Shown: one piece after another, positions 35,254-45,230 of the stretch
How positions within the stretch are numbered: the first letter of the stretch is position 1
Layout of the letters: each line of letters starts with the position of its first letter
DNA from: an uncultured Pirellulaceae bacterium
GTDB taxonomy: Bacteria > Planctomycetota > Planctomycetia > Pirellulales > Pirellulaceae
NCBI GenBank assembly: GCA_938084685.1
Contig: CALKGE010000009.1
Location: forward strand, 62,001 to 126,000
Direction: 5' to 3'
DNA: 64,000 nt
Made by a program: the position numbers and the translations under genes
Notes under the pieces: generated by a model
What the model was told of the DNA's origin: nothing
What the model saw: only the letters and a program-made list of their open reading frames with translations
The model's database searches: none

Positions 35254-36206
35254 TGCTCGGAGATCTCCACCTCTGAAATCTTTGCACCCTGATCGGTGAG
35301 GAATGTGAGCAGGTATTCGATCATCGCAATTCTCAGACGACGGCGGGCCATCTGCCAGGTGATGTCTCCTGGTTGTACTTCCAGGACTTGAATCAGATGA
35401 TACCCAAAAGAAGTTTTAACCGGTTCGCTGATTTCTCCGGGCTTCAGAGCAAAAGCTGCCAGATTGAATTCTCGCGGCATCGCACCGTCATAGGTAATGA
35501 GTCCGACAATGCCTCCGTTCTTGCCGGTAGGACTTTCCGAGTGCTGTTTTGCCGCTTCGGCAAAAGTGAGTGATTGATCGCGGACTTGCTTGAGGATATC
35601 TTTTGCCAACGCCAGGGATTCCTGATCAGTTCTCTCCTGCTGCTGTGTCGTGTGCAGCAGGATTTGAGCCACCTTCAGTTTTGTTCCATCAAAGTGTGTT
35701 CGACGCTGGTTAAAGTAGCTTTCATAATTCGTGTCATTGAGGAACTGCCCGGAATACCTGGGCCAGGAGATTTGCCAGGCGATGCGGTGATGAAGTTCTG
35801 CCAGCTGAATCTGCTTTTCCTGCAGGTATTCAGATAGCGATTGTTTTTTCAGCGCCAGCCGTTTTTCGAGACGAATAACTTCCAGTTTAACGTCGTCTGC
35901 ACTGGCACGCTGATTGATCTTCGCAAGGTAAGCCAGAGCCAGACGCCGCTGGATCGCACTTTGCAGCACCTGATGGCGGAGCTGCTGGTAGCGCGGCGAA
36001 TCTACAGGTGTGTCGCCGGCCAGAGATGCGAGTTGCTGCAGCAGGGATTTTTCATAAATGGGATCGCCATTGACCGTCGCAGCGACCGGATCCGTGTTCA
36101 CGGAATCGGCTTGCGATTGTTGAGTTCTACCTGATTGTTGCAGGGTCGTCAGAATCAGGATACTCAGAACGAAACAGATTTGATGTTTACGGAAGAGGAA
36201 TATCAT
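35244..36206 (-). CDS. parvulin-type peptidyl-prolyl isomerase (PpiC/SurA-like)
   Basis: A 320-residue exported foldase. The start at 36206 gives a signal peptide ('MIFLFRKHQICFVLSILILTTLQQSG'); an upstream in-frame extension to 36464 lacks family character and runs into the preceding gene. A SurA-N-like helical region ('VAATVNGDPIYEKSLLQQLASL') is followed by a rotamase domain (about 165-270): 'VAQILLHTTQQQERT', 'FAEAAKQHSESPTGKNGGIVGLI', 'PGEISEPVKTSFGYHLIQVLEV'. It catalyses proline isomerisation and helps exported proteins fold. It starts 20 nt inside the end of the upstream gene and overlaps mutY, so the block is tightly cotranscribed. Confidence 0.9.
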   Translation of the reverse strand: MIFLFRKHQICFVLSILILTTLQQSGRTQQSQADSVNTDPVAATVNGDPIYEKSLLQQLASLAGDTPVDSPRYQQLRHQVLQSAIQRRLALAYLAKINQRASADDVKLEVIRLEKRLALKKQSLSEYLQEKQIQLAELHHRIAWQISWPRYSGQFLNDTNYESYFNQRRTHFDGTKLKVAQILLHTTQQQERTDQESLALAKDILKQVRDQSLTFAEAAKQHSESPTGKNGGIVGLITYDGAMPREFNLAAFALKPGEISEPVKTSFGYHLIQVLEVQPGDITWQMARRRLRIAMIEYLLTFLTDQGAKISEVEISEQWK

Positions 36207-37494
36207 GAAGTTCAAATTCCACTTCTTTTTCCAGTAGTAATGCTGGAGTGTGGTAATGAAAGGTAAGTCCCTGGAGCGCTTCAGTCGTGTCAAAGGTGAA
36301 CCGGTAGGTAACCGACTGTTTCTTTTGGGCAATCGTTTCCCGTCTCGGTTTGATCTCCAGCATTTGATCACCGTCGGCGAGATAAGCGTGATTTCGATTG
36401 GTCCAGCCTCGATGGGATTCAAACGCGTTGCCTGCGTCCTTGTAATGGATTTCGAGATCGACACTTGTTTGTTGTGCGGTCTGTCTGACGCCGGTCAGAG
36501 TGACAGTGACTCCTGCTCGCCGTTGCTGTTTGGGGAACGAGGAGGCGGCTTGCAGGTTCGAAAACTCGAAATGTTCCTTGCGTCCGGGTACCATCGCAGA
36601 GATCGTTCCTTGCAGCACTCGTAACTGACTCGCGTTTGCCGCTGGTAATGAAAAGGGGATTTCCACTTCGACCAGCGGAGCCGTTCCTTCGACGTTAAGT
36701 GTTTTTTCGCCTCTGATCAGGGGCGCCAGTTCACTGCCCGTGTTGTCGACCGCTTGAAGCGAGTCAGTTGGCAATGTGAGGTAGAGCGGTCGCACACGTG
36801 GTTCCCAGATGATTTGCAGTGAGAGGGAACAGTTCGCCGCAGCAGGGACTCGCAGGTTGCGAGTCGAACTGACTTTGACAATCTCGAAACGAAACGACCC
36901 GGTGTAATGTGCGCGACCTTGCCTGTCTGTCAGTCCCTCCAGTCTGGGCTTGATCAGAATCTGGTTTGGGTGAGGAGCGAAATAGGGTTCGATATCGAGA
37001 TGTCCCAGATCCAGTATGTTATCAAGAGCCTGGTGGAATGGAGTCTTTGCCAGTTCCAGTTCAATGGCTTCTCCCAGTTCCCGATTCGCTACGACGACAT
37101 TACCGGTCTGGAGTTCCAGTTCCTTGAGGACATCATTGAGACGGTATGTACCGGAAAGTGAGACGGTTGAACCACGCGACGTCTGGATGGCAACCTCTTC
37201 ATACAGAATCTGGCGAATGCGATTCAGTCGAGTCTGTATCTCTGATGAATAGGGTTCCATGTCGGTGGGCAGCAGGTCCAGGACACGTGGTCCTCGTTCG
37301 ACCAGTGCCTGCTCGGCTTGTTGTCGCTGCTGCAGTTGAGGACTGTCTAAATACCTGATGGCACGCTGAACAAACTCGGCAAGCGCCTGCGGGTCATCCG
37401 TCGAAGCGGAGGAAGCAGGTTGGCCGAGTGCAGCTGTTGGTGACAGGTGCAGCGCGAGCAGCAATAGTATCGAGAGTGGGAATAGGCGAGACAT
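36187..37494 (-). CDS. exported protein with a secretin-N/STN-like segment
   Basis: A 435-residue exported protein. The start at 37494 (MSRLFPLSILLLLALHLSP) gives a clear signal peptide and lies 7 bp after ribD; an in-frame start at 37560 would overlap ribD. A helical region (31-100) has Gln/Arg-rich repeats. Residues about 108-180 ('VSLSGTYRLNDVLKELELQTGNVVV' with 'HQALDNILDLGHLDIEPYF') resemble the short N-terminal domain of secretins and TonB receptors. The rest is predicted beta-rich with no motif I recognise, and ends in a tail overlapping the foldase start. I infer an envelope protein that may need that foldase; the function is unknown. Confidence 0.78.
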   Translation of the reverse strand: MSRLFPLSILLLLALHLSPTAALGQPASSASTDDPQALAEFVQRAIRYLDSPQLQQRQQAEQALVERGPRVLDLLPTDMEPYSSEIQTRLNRIRQILYEEVAIQTSRGSTVSLSGTYRLNDVLKELELQTGNVVVANRELGEAIELELAKTPFHQALDNILDLGHLDIEPYFAPHPNQILIKPRLEGLTDRQGRAHYTGSFRFEIVKVSSTRNLRVPAAANCSLSLQIIWEPRVRPLYLTLPTDSLQAVDNTGSELAPLIRGEKTLNVEGTAPLVEVEIPFSLPAANASQLRVLQGTISAMVPGRKEHFEFSNLQAASSFPKQQRRAGVTVTLTGVRQTAQQTSVDLEIHYKDAGNAFESHRGWTNRNHAYLADGDQMLEIKPRRETIAQKKQSVTYRFTFDTTEALQGLTFHYHTPALLLEKEVEFELHDIPLP

Positions 37495-37501
37495 ACAGGT
37501 A

Positions 37502-38617
37502 TTATACGTTGCGTGAGTCTTCGCGGCTGACAAATCCGGAGATATGGATATCGCCATCAAGCCTTTCCACAGAGAGGTTTGTCAGATTGAGCGCATCCTG
37601 CATTTCCACGATTCCCTGTCCGCCAATTGGAGAAGGAGCGTCACTGGAACCGACCAGTTTCGGAGCGATAAAGACATGAACTTCATCCATCAGATGCTGA
37701 TCGAGACATCCGCCCAGGAGTTCAGCTCCACCTTCCACAAGTACATTCGTAAAGTCCCGCCGACCTAATTCCAGCATGAGTTCGCTGAGAATGTTGTCGT
37801 CGTTTTCAAAAGTGAGTATTTCCACACCATGCTGGCTCAACGCATGGATATGGTCAGCGTCTGCCTGCGGGCCGGCGGTAATCAGAACCGGCTGCTGTCG
37901 AGCTGTTTGAACCAGTTGGGAATCGAGTGGTATCCGTGGACAGCGGGCGACCACAATACGAGTGGCAGTTCGTTTGCCAGCGGGTCGAGCATTTAGCAGA
38001 GGGTCATCAAGGAACGCGGTTTGCTGGCCTACGATTACGGCATCCACGCGGCCTCGTATCTGGTGAACGATAGCACGGGATTTTTCATTGGAGATCCACT
38101 GACTTGACCCAGTGCGAGTTGCAATTTTTCCGTCGAGCGTCATGGCCCACTTTCCAATGATCCATGGACGGTGATGAAGTTGTCGCATGATAAACGGCGC
38201 ATTGAGGGCTTCGGCTTCCCGCTGCGCGACGCCGGTGATGACTTCCAGGCCCGCTTGCCGCAACTGATCGACGCCACGACCGTTCACCTGTTCAAAGGGG
38301 TCCTGCATCGCAATGACGACGCGTTTGACACCTGCTTCGATTACGGCTTGACTGCAGGGTGGTGTTTTCCCATGGTGAGCGCAGGGTTCCAGTGTTACGT
38401 ACAGAGTGGCCTCTGTCAGTTCAGCATTGCCAGCATTTGCCAGTGCGTTGATTTCAGCGTGGGCTTCTCCAAATCGTTCATGCCAGCCCTCGGCAATCAG
38501 CTCGTCCCCAGCGGCAATCACGCAGCCGACCATCGGGTTGGGCTCGACCGCCCCCTGTCCCCGACGTGCAAGCTCCAGAGCATACTGCATCCATCGTCGG
38601 TCACGTTCGTTGGTCAT
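37502..38617 (-). CDS. ribD: bifunctional riboflavin biosynthesis deaminase/reductase RibD
   Basis: RibD performs the second and third steps of riboflavin synthesis: deamination of the pyrimidine ring, then NADPH-dependent reduction of the ribosyl side chain. The deaminase domain (1-145) shows the zinc site HAE at 53-55 and Cys79 and Cys88 in 'PCAHHGKTPPC'. The reductase domain follows ('GKWAMTLDGKIATRTGSSQWIS', 'DAVIVGQQTAFLDDPLLNAR', 'VLVEGGAELLGGCLDQHLMDE'). At 371 residues it is full length. No FMN riboswitch is visible; the gene sits 24 bp after the SEC-C protein gene and is probably cotranscribed with its neighbours. Confidence 0.97.
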   Translation of the reverse strand: MTNERDRRWMQYALELARRGQGAVEPNPMVGCVIAAGDELIAEGWHERFGEAHAEINALANAGNAELTEATLYVTLEPCAHHGKTPPCSQAVIEAGVKRVVIAMQDPFEQVNGRGVDQLRQAGLEVITGVAQREAEALNAPFIMRQLHHRPWIIGKWAMTLDGKIATRTGSSQWISNEKSRAIVHQIRGRVDAVIVGQQTAFLDDPLLNARPAGKRTATRIVVARCPRIPLDSQLVQTARQQPVLITAGPQADADHIHALSQHGVEILTFENDDNILSELMLELGRRDFTNVLVEGGAELLGGCLDQHLMDEVHVFIAPKLVGSSDAPSPIGGQGIVEMQDALNLTNLSVERLDGDIHISGFVSREDSRNV

Positions 38618-38641
38618 CGAATCGGTGCCTCTCTGCAGGGA

Positions 38642-40750
38642 CTAATCGGGAATCCACAAACCGGAGCCTTCCGCGTCTCCGCCACCGCCGGCATCCGATC
38701 CAGGAGTCCAGATGCCGCCTGTCGAAGGATCGGCTGTTGGTGATTGAGCGGTCACCCGGGAACCGTCCGGGTTCATGACTCCCATTTGTACCAGCAATCC
38801 GTAGAGTTGTTCTGCGATTCCAGGTTCATTGATGTGATTTGATTCCAGTCGGTGAATCAGATCGGAGGCAGCCTGGGCTTCCTGGTTCACGAGTCGCAAT
38901 GGAATTTCTCGCAGGAGCCAGATCGCAGGTGATTCTCCCTGAGCCACGACCGTTTCCTTCGCCTGCTGGACAAGTTCCAGGCGTTCTGCGATCGAGTCCC
39001 GGCTATCGAGGAGAGCTGAATACACGTCGGACATGTTGACCTGTTCCGGCTTATCTTCCCGTTTCACGATCTCTTCTGCAGCGTTGATGAAACCACGGCG
39101 GAAGCCGACAAAGAAACAACGCTGAAAAACGTCCGCCAGTTGCTGGGTGCTGAGTTTGCTTACGTCAAATCGAGCCAGACGGATGTCAGGAATCTGGTCG
39201 AGGTCGACGTCGGTTGGATCGACCGGCTCCAGGGGGGGGATACCGAGAGCTTCACGGACATCGTTGAGTGTTGCCTGATGATCACGACATTGCAGATTTG
39301 ATTCAATAATCAGCAGGCAGGCTTCCAGCCTGGTACGAGCTTCAAAATCGACAGACGCTTCTGCAGGTGTCATCCCTCCCAGAGCAGCGAGCTTGATTTT
39401 GGGGAAAGTATGCAACAGGCTGGTGGAACGGTTTTCCAGAGATAGCTCCTGAATCTTTTCCTGCGGCGTGTCATCGGGGAATACCGGATTCCAGGCCATC
39501 GCATCAGTCAACACAGGGACCTGGGATATTTCTTCAGAGGACTCCTGCTTGCCCAAATGACCGTCCGTGATATCTGCCAGCACGTCACCCGAGACTTTCT
39601 CACCACCAATGGAACCAGGTACCAGCTCGATTCGCGCATCACGGTCCGTCTGTTTTCCAAACAGGTAGACTGAAGCGATTGCTTTGGGGACCTGATCCAG
39701 CGTGAGGTCTGTCCCGCTTTCGGGTTGAGGACGATCTGTCAGCACAAAGATGGCTCGTGGTGGAGGGTTTTCCGGGTCGTCGTTGGAGAAACCTGGAGAG
39801 GGTACAAGTCGAGCTTGATCGCTGGCCACGAGTAATTCCTGAACCTTATCCAGATCAGCAACCTGGTAGCAGACTCGATGGATCGGCTGGACATCCGGGT
39901 TCGACTGATTATCGAGCATCTGGGCATAGGCTTCTGCTTCCACCGCTTCGTCGGACGACTGGTCCAGTGTGGCGATGTATTCTCGCCATACAGCGACACC
40001 TTCATCCTGACCGAGATAGGTGTTGAGGACAGCTGCCGCTTTTAAGAGTGTCGAGTCTCCCGGGTGTTCTTCCAGCAGATCTTCGACTTTATCCAGTGCC
40101 AGGAACCAGGCACCACGGCGGGATAATTCGAAGATCTCTTCATAAGCTTCAGCGTAGGGTCTGTCGTCTGACCTGGAAGGGAGTGGCAACCGTTGTTTCA
40201 ACAGCAGCGGGTAATCAGGATTTTGTACAAACTGATACATCCGCATGACAGCCTGTTGATTACCTCGGGAAATGGCCGAGGCGAGTGTCAGGTGTGAAAA
40301 TGCAGCGAACAGGTTGCCGGCGGCAAACAACGAATCAGTGATTCCCTGGATCGCTGGCAGGATCAGTTGAGGAATCTGTTCGGTGGAAGAGTATTCCAGA
40401 CACTTTTGAATGTATTCCATGACCTTGTGCGGCTCATCGGCACTGGTGATGGCTCGTTGGGCCCAAGCCGTGGAATTTTCTGGTTCAATATCCAGGAACT
40501 CCAGTGCGTTTTCCTGAGCGGCATCAATTTGGCCGGTTGCCATCAGTGCAATTCCGCGAAAGGCCAACAGGCAACCGAGGTTCCCGTTCTCTTCGATGAG
40601 GCCTTCGATCTGTTTGAGTGTAGCGATGTACTGCTCGCCTTCGATTGCTGCTGAGAGCTTCTCAAGTTCTTTGGCGATATCCTTGCCGCAGCAGAATCGG
40701 ATCTTATCACCACTGCCGCACGGGCAGAAATCATATGTAGAGAGTGCCAT
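38642..40750 (-). CDS. SEC-C motif protein with TPR-like repeats
   Basis: A 702-residue cytoplasmic protein. The N-terminus 'YDFCPCGSGDKIRFCCGKD' is a SEC-C zinc-binding motif (CxCGSG...CC) like the one at the end of SecA. Helical repeats follow at about 30-260 ('LGCLLAFRGIALMATGQIDAAQENALEFLDIEP'), typical of TPR scaffolds. The middle (about 300-480) has no recognised domain. A C-terminal helical region is followed by a Gly/Pro-rich tail ('GGIWTPGSDAGGGGDAEGSGLWIP'). SEC-C motifs often mediate binding to ribosomes or chaperones, so a protein-quality role is possible but not shown. It heads the minus-strand block down to mutY. Confidence 0.82.
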   Translation of the reverse strand: MALSTYDFCPCGSGDKIRFCCGKDIAKELEKLSAAIEGEQYIATLKQIEGLIEENGNLGCLLAFRGIALMATGQIDAAQENALEFLDIEPENSTAWAQRAITSADEPHKVMEYIQKCLEYSSTEQIPQLILPAIQGITDSLFAAGNLFAAFSHLTLASAISRGNQQAVMRMYQFVQNPDYPLLLKQRLPLPSRSDDRPYAEAYEEIFELSRRGAWFLALDKVEDLLEEHPGDSTLLKAAAVLNTYLGQDEGVAVWREYIATLDQSSDEAVEAEAYAQMLDNQSNPDVQPIHRVCYQVADLDKVQELLVASDQARLVPSPGFSNDDPENPPPRAIFVLTDRPQPESGTDLTLDQVPKAIASVYLFGKQTDRDARIELVPGSIGGEKVSGDVLADITDGHLGKQESSEEISQVPVLTDAMAWNPVFPDDTPQEKIQELSLENRSTSLLHTFPKIKLAALGGMTPAEASVDFEARTRLEACLLIIESNLQCRDHQATLNDVREALGIPPLEPVDPTDVDLDQIPDIRLARFDVSKLSTQQLADVFQRCFFVGFRRGFINAAEEIVKREDKPEQVNMSDVYSALLDSRDSIAERLELVQQAKETVVAQGESPAIWLLREIPLRLVNQEAQAASDLIHRLESNHINEPGIAEQLYGLLVQMGVMNPDGSRVTAQSPTADPSTGGIWTPGSDAGGGGDAEGSGLWIPD

Positions 40751-41195
40751 TACGTTTATCCGGAGATTTCTCGGGGTATCGGTGTTTCATTGCAGGATCC
40801 CCTTGTGGTGCTTTTTTCGAGCCCTGTTGCCTCCGTTCCATCTTTGTCTCCACCTGTATCTCCGCCAGGGGATCAGGAGTTTGAGACCGGAAAACAGGTG
40901 GATTTGGACTGTACGAGCTCTATAAGGGGTGACGTTTTGTACGTCAGTTCTATGATCGTACCACGCCAGTGAAACGGTGGGAATAAACCCCCAACAGGCT
41001 CAATCGATATATTCGCTCCAACTTTTTTCAAGGTTTTTGGAAGTTTAGGTAAGCAGGGGTAAGTGCTCATATAGATAACCACCAATTTGGCGACTACATA
41101 AACTACATTGACGTAGACGAAACAGGTACCCAGCGGTACTCTTTCATACTTACTAACATTGCTATCCGACGTGCACATCACCATGCTGACGATCA
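40751..41195. other. divergent intergenic region with two inverted repeats, no gene seen
   Basis: This 445-bp stretch separates the SEC-C protein gene (minus) from the MMPL transporter gene (plus). I see no credible coding frame. It contains the inverted repeats TGACGT-N5-ACGTCA at 40930-40946 and GTACC-CAGC-GGTAC at 41126-41139. A minus-strand -10-like TTATAG lies next to the first. A TTGACG at 41108-41113 has no matching -10. Confidence 0.4.
40930..40946. promoter_or_regulatory. palindromic operator-like element
   Basis: TGACGT and ACGTCA form a perfect 6-bp inverted repeat around TTTGT. It sits 180 bp upstream of the SEC-C gene and 250 bp upstream of the transporter gene. It could be a dimeric regulator site; no regulator gene is nearby. 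Confidence 0.3.
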
Positions 41196-44100
41196 GTGTG
41201 GAATCGGGATATAGAATTGTCCGACCAACGAGAATTACCACTGCTTAACCGTAAAGCTCCGATTCCCGGAGTTACCTATGCACTGCTGGTGCTGATGGTG
41301 GTCTGTTTTCTGGTGCCCTTTGCCTTGCGTGGTTCACGTACGGCGATGGAGAACATGCAGAACGACGTGAAGAACTGGCTTCCGTCGGACTATCCCGAAA
41401 CTCAGGAACTCGACTGGTTCGGCAAGCACTTTATGGGTGAGCAATTTATTGTTGTCACCTGGGAGGGCTGCAATGAAGACGATGCGAGTTATCAGCTGCT
41501 GATTGAGAAGCTCAGAAATGAAATTCTGATCGATCCGGCGACTTTGCCGCCGATTGATCCCAAACTGCAAGGTGAGGAGCTTGCCAAAGTTCAGTACGAG
41601 AGGCGTTATGCGGCCGAGTTGTTCAGGGCTCGGGAAAAGGCTGATGAACTTGGACTTTACGCGCTCGACGACTACAATTTCGACTTTGCTGGACGTGGCG
41701 AGAAATGGTTGAAGGGGAAGGACAATAAATCCTATTTCATTACGGATGACGGAACGCTTTGGGTATCCAAAGAGACGGATGACGTCATTGCGAATTTGAA
41801 GCGAGCGGTTCGTCGCGGAGTCCTCCAGAATATTTCTGTCGATGCGGAAGCTATTGACCAGTTTGGCGAGGCGTTTCGGGAAACAGGTGAGTCCAATGAT
41901 TTCTATGACGATCCTCGCAAACTGACTTCGCGATACTTCACGTCTGTTCGGTCGGGACCGGATGCGATCGAAGAATTGGCCGGAGTCAACGGGATCCTGT
42001 TGCCACGCGGACAAAATATGTCTGAGGAAGATCGTAAGCAATACGCGGTCGAACTCGCCTACCAACGATTAACCGGTACCTTATTTGCGCCCGTCAACCT
42101 TCCCGGGTTTAACTGGACGCCTCCTGCTTTTGTTGAAGCGTTATCTGACGAGAAAATTGCAGAACTGCCAGCCGGTTGGGAAGCCACGCTGGAAGCGTTT
42201 GTAAATCAGGCTGTGGAAGAGCAGTTTGGCGGAGATCGCGAGGCATTGAATTCTGCGACAGCATCGCGACGAGCCACGCTTTGGTACGGCTTCTTTGAAG
42301 AACTTGGAATCGAAGCTCCTCCTCGTCAAACCTGCATTGTCGTGACACTAAGTGATCTTGGTGAAGCGAACCTGAAGCGAGTTGTTGGTCGGGGGATTGG
42401 TAAGGAACCACGAGGGAAATTAGTGATGTTGGCGGAAGAGTCGGGTGTGACGGCTCCGCCTAAACCTTCGATGGCTCCCTGGGCGACTGAAGCCAAACTG
42501 GAAGGTAAGGTCATCCGCATGGGAGGTCCGCCTGTTGACAATACGTCCATCGATGAAGAAGGGCAGATCACGCTGGGCAGACTGGTCGGACTTTCAGTGA
42601 TTCTGGGAGTCACGCTAGCGTATCTGAGTTTTCGGAGTGTCAGCGTTACTCTGATGGTCTTCTTTGTTGGTGGCATCGGTGCCATTATGAGTATGGCGAT
42701 CGTTGGTTACGCCGGCGGGATTGTCGACTCGGTGCTACTATCGATGCCCTCGCTGGTTTACGTCCTCGGGATTTCCGGTGCAGTCCATATTGTGAACTAC
42801 TACCGGGATGCTGTTTTTGAAGAGGGCGAGCTGCGAGCCAGTGAAAGCGCATTAGCTCACGGAGCATGGCCATGTACAATCGCATCGTTTACCACGGCGT
42901 TGGGACTGTTCTCGCTCTACATTAGTAATCTCACTCCTATTAAAAACTTCGGGCTTTATTCCGGTCTAGGAGTTCTGGCAACTCTGGTTCTGTTGTTTAT
43001 CTATCTGCCAGCCGCGTTGAAGGTGTGGGTCCCCCAATTTGATAAAGGCTCCCTGTCTAAAAAGAAGAGTAATGATGAATCGCTGCTGACTCGGTTCTGG
43101 ATGCGAGTCGGTATTAGCGTGATGGATCACTACAAGCTGGTGATCTGTCTGGGTTTTCTGGTGATCGGTTTTTCTGTTTGGGGACTGACAAAAGTGAATA
43201 TGTCCGTACAGCTACTCAAGCTGTTTGACGGGCATGCCAAGATTATTCGTGATTACGAATGGCTGGAAAAGAATTTTGGCAAGCTGACTCCGATGGAAAT
43301 GGTTGTCAAAGTGGGTCCCGAGACTGCACTGCCGGGGCGGCAACAGCGTATCGATCGTCCGCCAACGACAGTGGCAGAGCGTAATGAACAAAAGTACCAG
43401 CTGACGATGCTCGAGCGTGTTGAGTTGATTGAGAGTATTCAACGGGCTGTGGAGGAAGTGTTTGGTGACAGTGGGCAGGATGTCATCGGTCAGGGAATGT
43501 CAGCTGCCACTTTCGCTCCGGAACTACCGCCAGCCTCTTCCAGAACCGTTCGTTCGACGACGAATTCGATTTTGGAACAGAGCGTTGAGCAGCTCATGAA
43601 GGAAGATTACCTCGCTTATGAGACACTCAGCGAAGACGAGCAGAACGAGTTGTGGCGGATCAGTCTTCGTCTGGGAGCATTGAACGATGTGGATTACGGT
43701 GAATTCGTCACCAGTTTGAAAACGGTGGTCGAGCCGATTGAGATGGCTTACCAGTTTCGTAATTACCTGCTGCATCGGTTCGAAGCGGACCGTGGGCAGG
43801 GACCTGACGCCTACAATCCGGAAAACGTCTTCTTTGATAAGAACAGAATTCTGATCATAGGAGCTGATCCGACGCGACCTATTCTGAGAGCCGAGGAAAT
43901 GCCTGGCGAGCAGGATGCGACGTCAGGAAATAAGTCGACGGCCGCCTCGGTAGATACCGTTGGACTTTTCTCAAAAACCTTGAACTCCCTGTTGCTCGTT
44001 AAAGGGTTTTACAATCACCCTCGCCATCCTAACCAGTTGTGGTGGCTGGATCCTGAAAATGAACGGGTCGCCGAAACGCTGGGACAATTGACTCCCGAGC

Positions 44101-45017
44101 AATGGAGTTCCCGGCTGGCCGCCTACGATTACGTAATCTCGGTAGGGGATCATCCTCTCTTCGATAAGAAAATGATCGCTGAGAATGTGGAGCATTTCAT
44201 CGACATTGGTGGTTTCGATGAAAAGGGAGTGTCACAGGTATTGAATACCAACGAACATACCGACACTGGATTCGACGTCGTCTACACAGGTGTTGTGCCC
44301 ATTGTCTACAAAGCTCAGAACGAGTTGCTCACGAGTTTGATTGAGAGTATCGGGTTAGCCTTTGTGATGATTGCCATTGTGATGATGGTCATGATGCGTA
44401 ATGGTCGTCTGAGTGTTAAGAATGTGGCGAACATTCGCGGTGGATTGGTCTCGATGATCCCCAATGTCTTTCCAGTCGTTCTCATTTTTGGATTGATGGG
44501 GCACATCGGTGCCGCATTGGATATCGGATCCATGATGACTGCCAGCGTGGCCATGGGAGTGGCTGTGGACGACACGATTCACTTCCTGACATGGTTCCGC
44601 AAGGGACTGAATAAAGGGCTGGCTCGGCGAGGAGCCTTGATGCTGGCTTATCAGCGTTGCGGAGCGGCGATGACCCAGACCACACTGATCGGTGGGTTGG
44701 GTTTGAGTGTTTTTGCTATGAGTTCCTTCACGCCAACTCAGCGGTTCGGAGTGCTCATGTTGACTCTGTTGGCGGCAGCCCTGCTCGGGGATTTGCTCTT
44801 CCTGCCAGCCATTCTCAGCAGCCCACTCGGCAAGTACTTTGCGCCAAAGAAAACAGAGCCGGAGAAACAGCCGGAGCTGGCTGTCTCGCTGGATGCCTCG
44901 CTGGATGCAGCAGGCGATCAACGGACGACAGTCGGTGGTCCGCACGATCATCTCGGGATTGAGTCCAATCTTGAACGCATCATACGCCACGACAAGGGAC
45001 ATAAACTCGAAGAGTAA
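41196..45017 (+). CDS. MMPL/RND superfamily transporter
   Basis: A 1273-residue inner-membrane protein with RND/MMPL layout. TM1 lies at about 25-45 ('VTYALLVLMVVCFLVPFAL') and is followed by a very large first periplasmic loop (about 50-455). A sterol-sensing-like bundle comes next (about 460-600: 'GRLVGLSVILGVTLAYLSFRSVS', 'LSMPSLVYVLGISGAVHIVNYYRD'). A second loop (about 680-1030) and a second bundle with 'VAMGVAVDDTIHFLTWFRKG' complete it. Such proteins export lipids or hydrophobic compounds using the proton gradient. The start is GTG at 41196 without a clear ribosome site, so the exact N-terminus is uncertain. The tail contains a 12-bp tandem repeat encoding 'SLDASLDA'. The cargo is unknown. 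Confidence 0.9.
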   Translation: MWNRDIELSDQRELPLLNRKAPIPGVTYALLVLMVVCFLVPFALRGSRTAMENMQNDVKNWLPSDYPETQELDWFGKHFMGEQFIVVTWEGCNEDDASYQLLIEKLRNEILIDPATLPPIDPKLQGEELAKVQYERRYAAELFRAREKADELGLYALDDYNFDFAGRGEKWLKGKDNKSYFITDDGTLWVSKETDDVIANLKRAVRRGVLQNISVDAEAIDQFGEAFRETGESNDFYDDPRKLTSRYFTSVRSGPDAIEELAGVNGILLPRGQNMSEEDRKQYAVELAYQRLTGTLFAPVNLPGFNWTPPAFVEALSDEKIAELPAGWEATLEAFVNQAVEEQFGGDREALNSATASRRATLWYGFFEELGIEAPPRQTCIVVTLSDLGEANLKRVVGRGIGKEPRGKLVMLAEESGVTAPPKPSMAPWATEAKLEGKVIRMGGPPVDNTSIDEEGQITLGRLVGLSVILGVTLAYLSFRSVSVTLMVFFVGGIGAIMSMAIVGYAGGIVDSVLLSMPSLVYVLGISGAVHIVNYYRDAVFEEGELRASESALAHGAWPCTIASFTTALGLFSLYISNLTPIKNFGLYSGLGVLATLVLLFIYLPAALKVWVPQFDKGSLSKKKSNDESLLTRFWMRVGISVMDHYKLVICLGFLVIGFSVWGLTKVNMSVQLLKLFDGHAKIIRDYEWLEKNFGKLTPMEMVVKVGPETALPGRQQRIDRPPTTVAERNEQKYQLTMLERVELIESIQRAVEEVFGDSGQDVIGQGMSAATFAPELPPASSRTVRSTTNSILEQSVEQLMKEDYLAYETLSEDEQNELWRISLRLGALNDVDYGEFVTSLKTVVEPIEMAYQFRNYLLHRFEADRGQGPDAYNPENVFFDKNRILIIGADPTRPILRAEEMPGEQDATSGNKSTAASVDTVGLFSKTLNSLLLVKGFYNHPRHPNQLWWLDPENERVAETLGQLTPEQWSSRLAAYDYVISVGDHPLFDKKMIAENVEHFIDIGGFDEKGVSQVLNTNEHTDTGFDVVYTGVVPIVYKAQNELLTSLIESIGLAFVMIAIVMMVMMRNGRLSVKNVANIRGGLVSMIPNVFPVVLIFGLMGHIGAALDIGSMMTASVAMGVAVDDTIHFLTWFRKGLNKGLARRGALMLAYQRCGAAMTQTTLIGGLGLSVFAMSSFTPTQRFGVLMLTLLAAALLGDLLFLPAILSSPLGKYFAPKKTEPEKQPELAVSLDASLDAAGDQRTTVGGPHDHLGIESNLERIIRHDKGHKLEE

Positions 45018-45024
45018 ACTGCTG

Positions 45025-45041
45025 CGCGCATTTTATGCGCG
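45025..45041 (+). terminator. candidate terminator hairpin after the MMPL gene
   Basis: CGCGCAT (45025-45031) and ATGCGCG (45035-45041) pair perfectly across TTT, 7 bp after the stop. No T run follows. The rest of the 226-bp gap to the next gene shows no coding frame. Confidence 0.35.
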
Positions 45042-45230
45042 GTCCTGCCGGCAAATGCTATCTCTGGATGAACTGGTTCGTGAGTCAGACCATCTTTGCA
45101 GGTTGTGACGGTCATCCGGATCTCATTTCGCCATCCTTTCCTTTTGCAGTCTAAAAAATCTCGACCTGCAGCACGACGCGCCGTCACAATTACAGGGTGA
45201 ATTACTATTTCCCCCAGCTTGCCTAATCAG

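Noticed and set aside
36207-36464. N-terminal extension of the parvulin gene
   Set aside because: It lies inside the upstream gene, has no family similarity and would bury the signal peptide.
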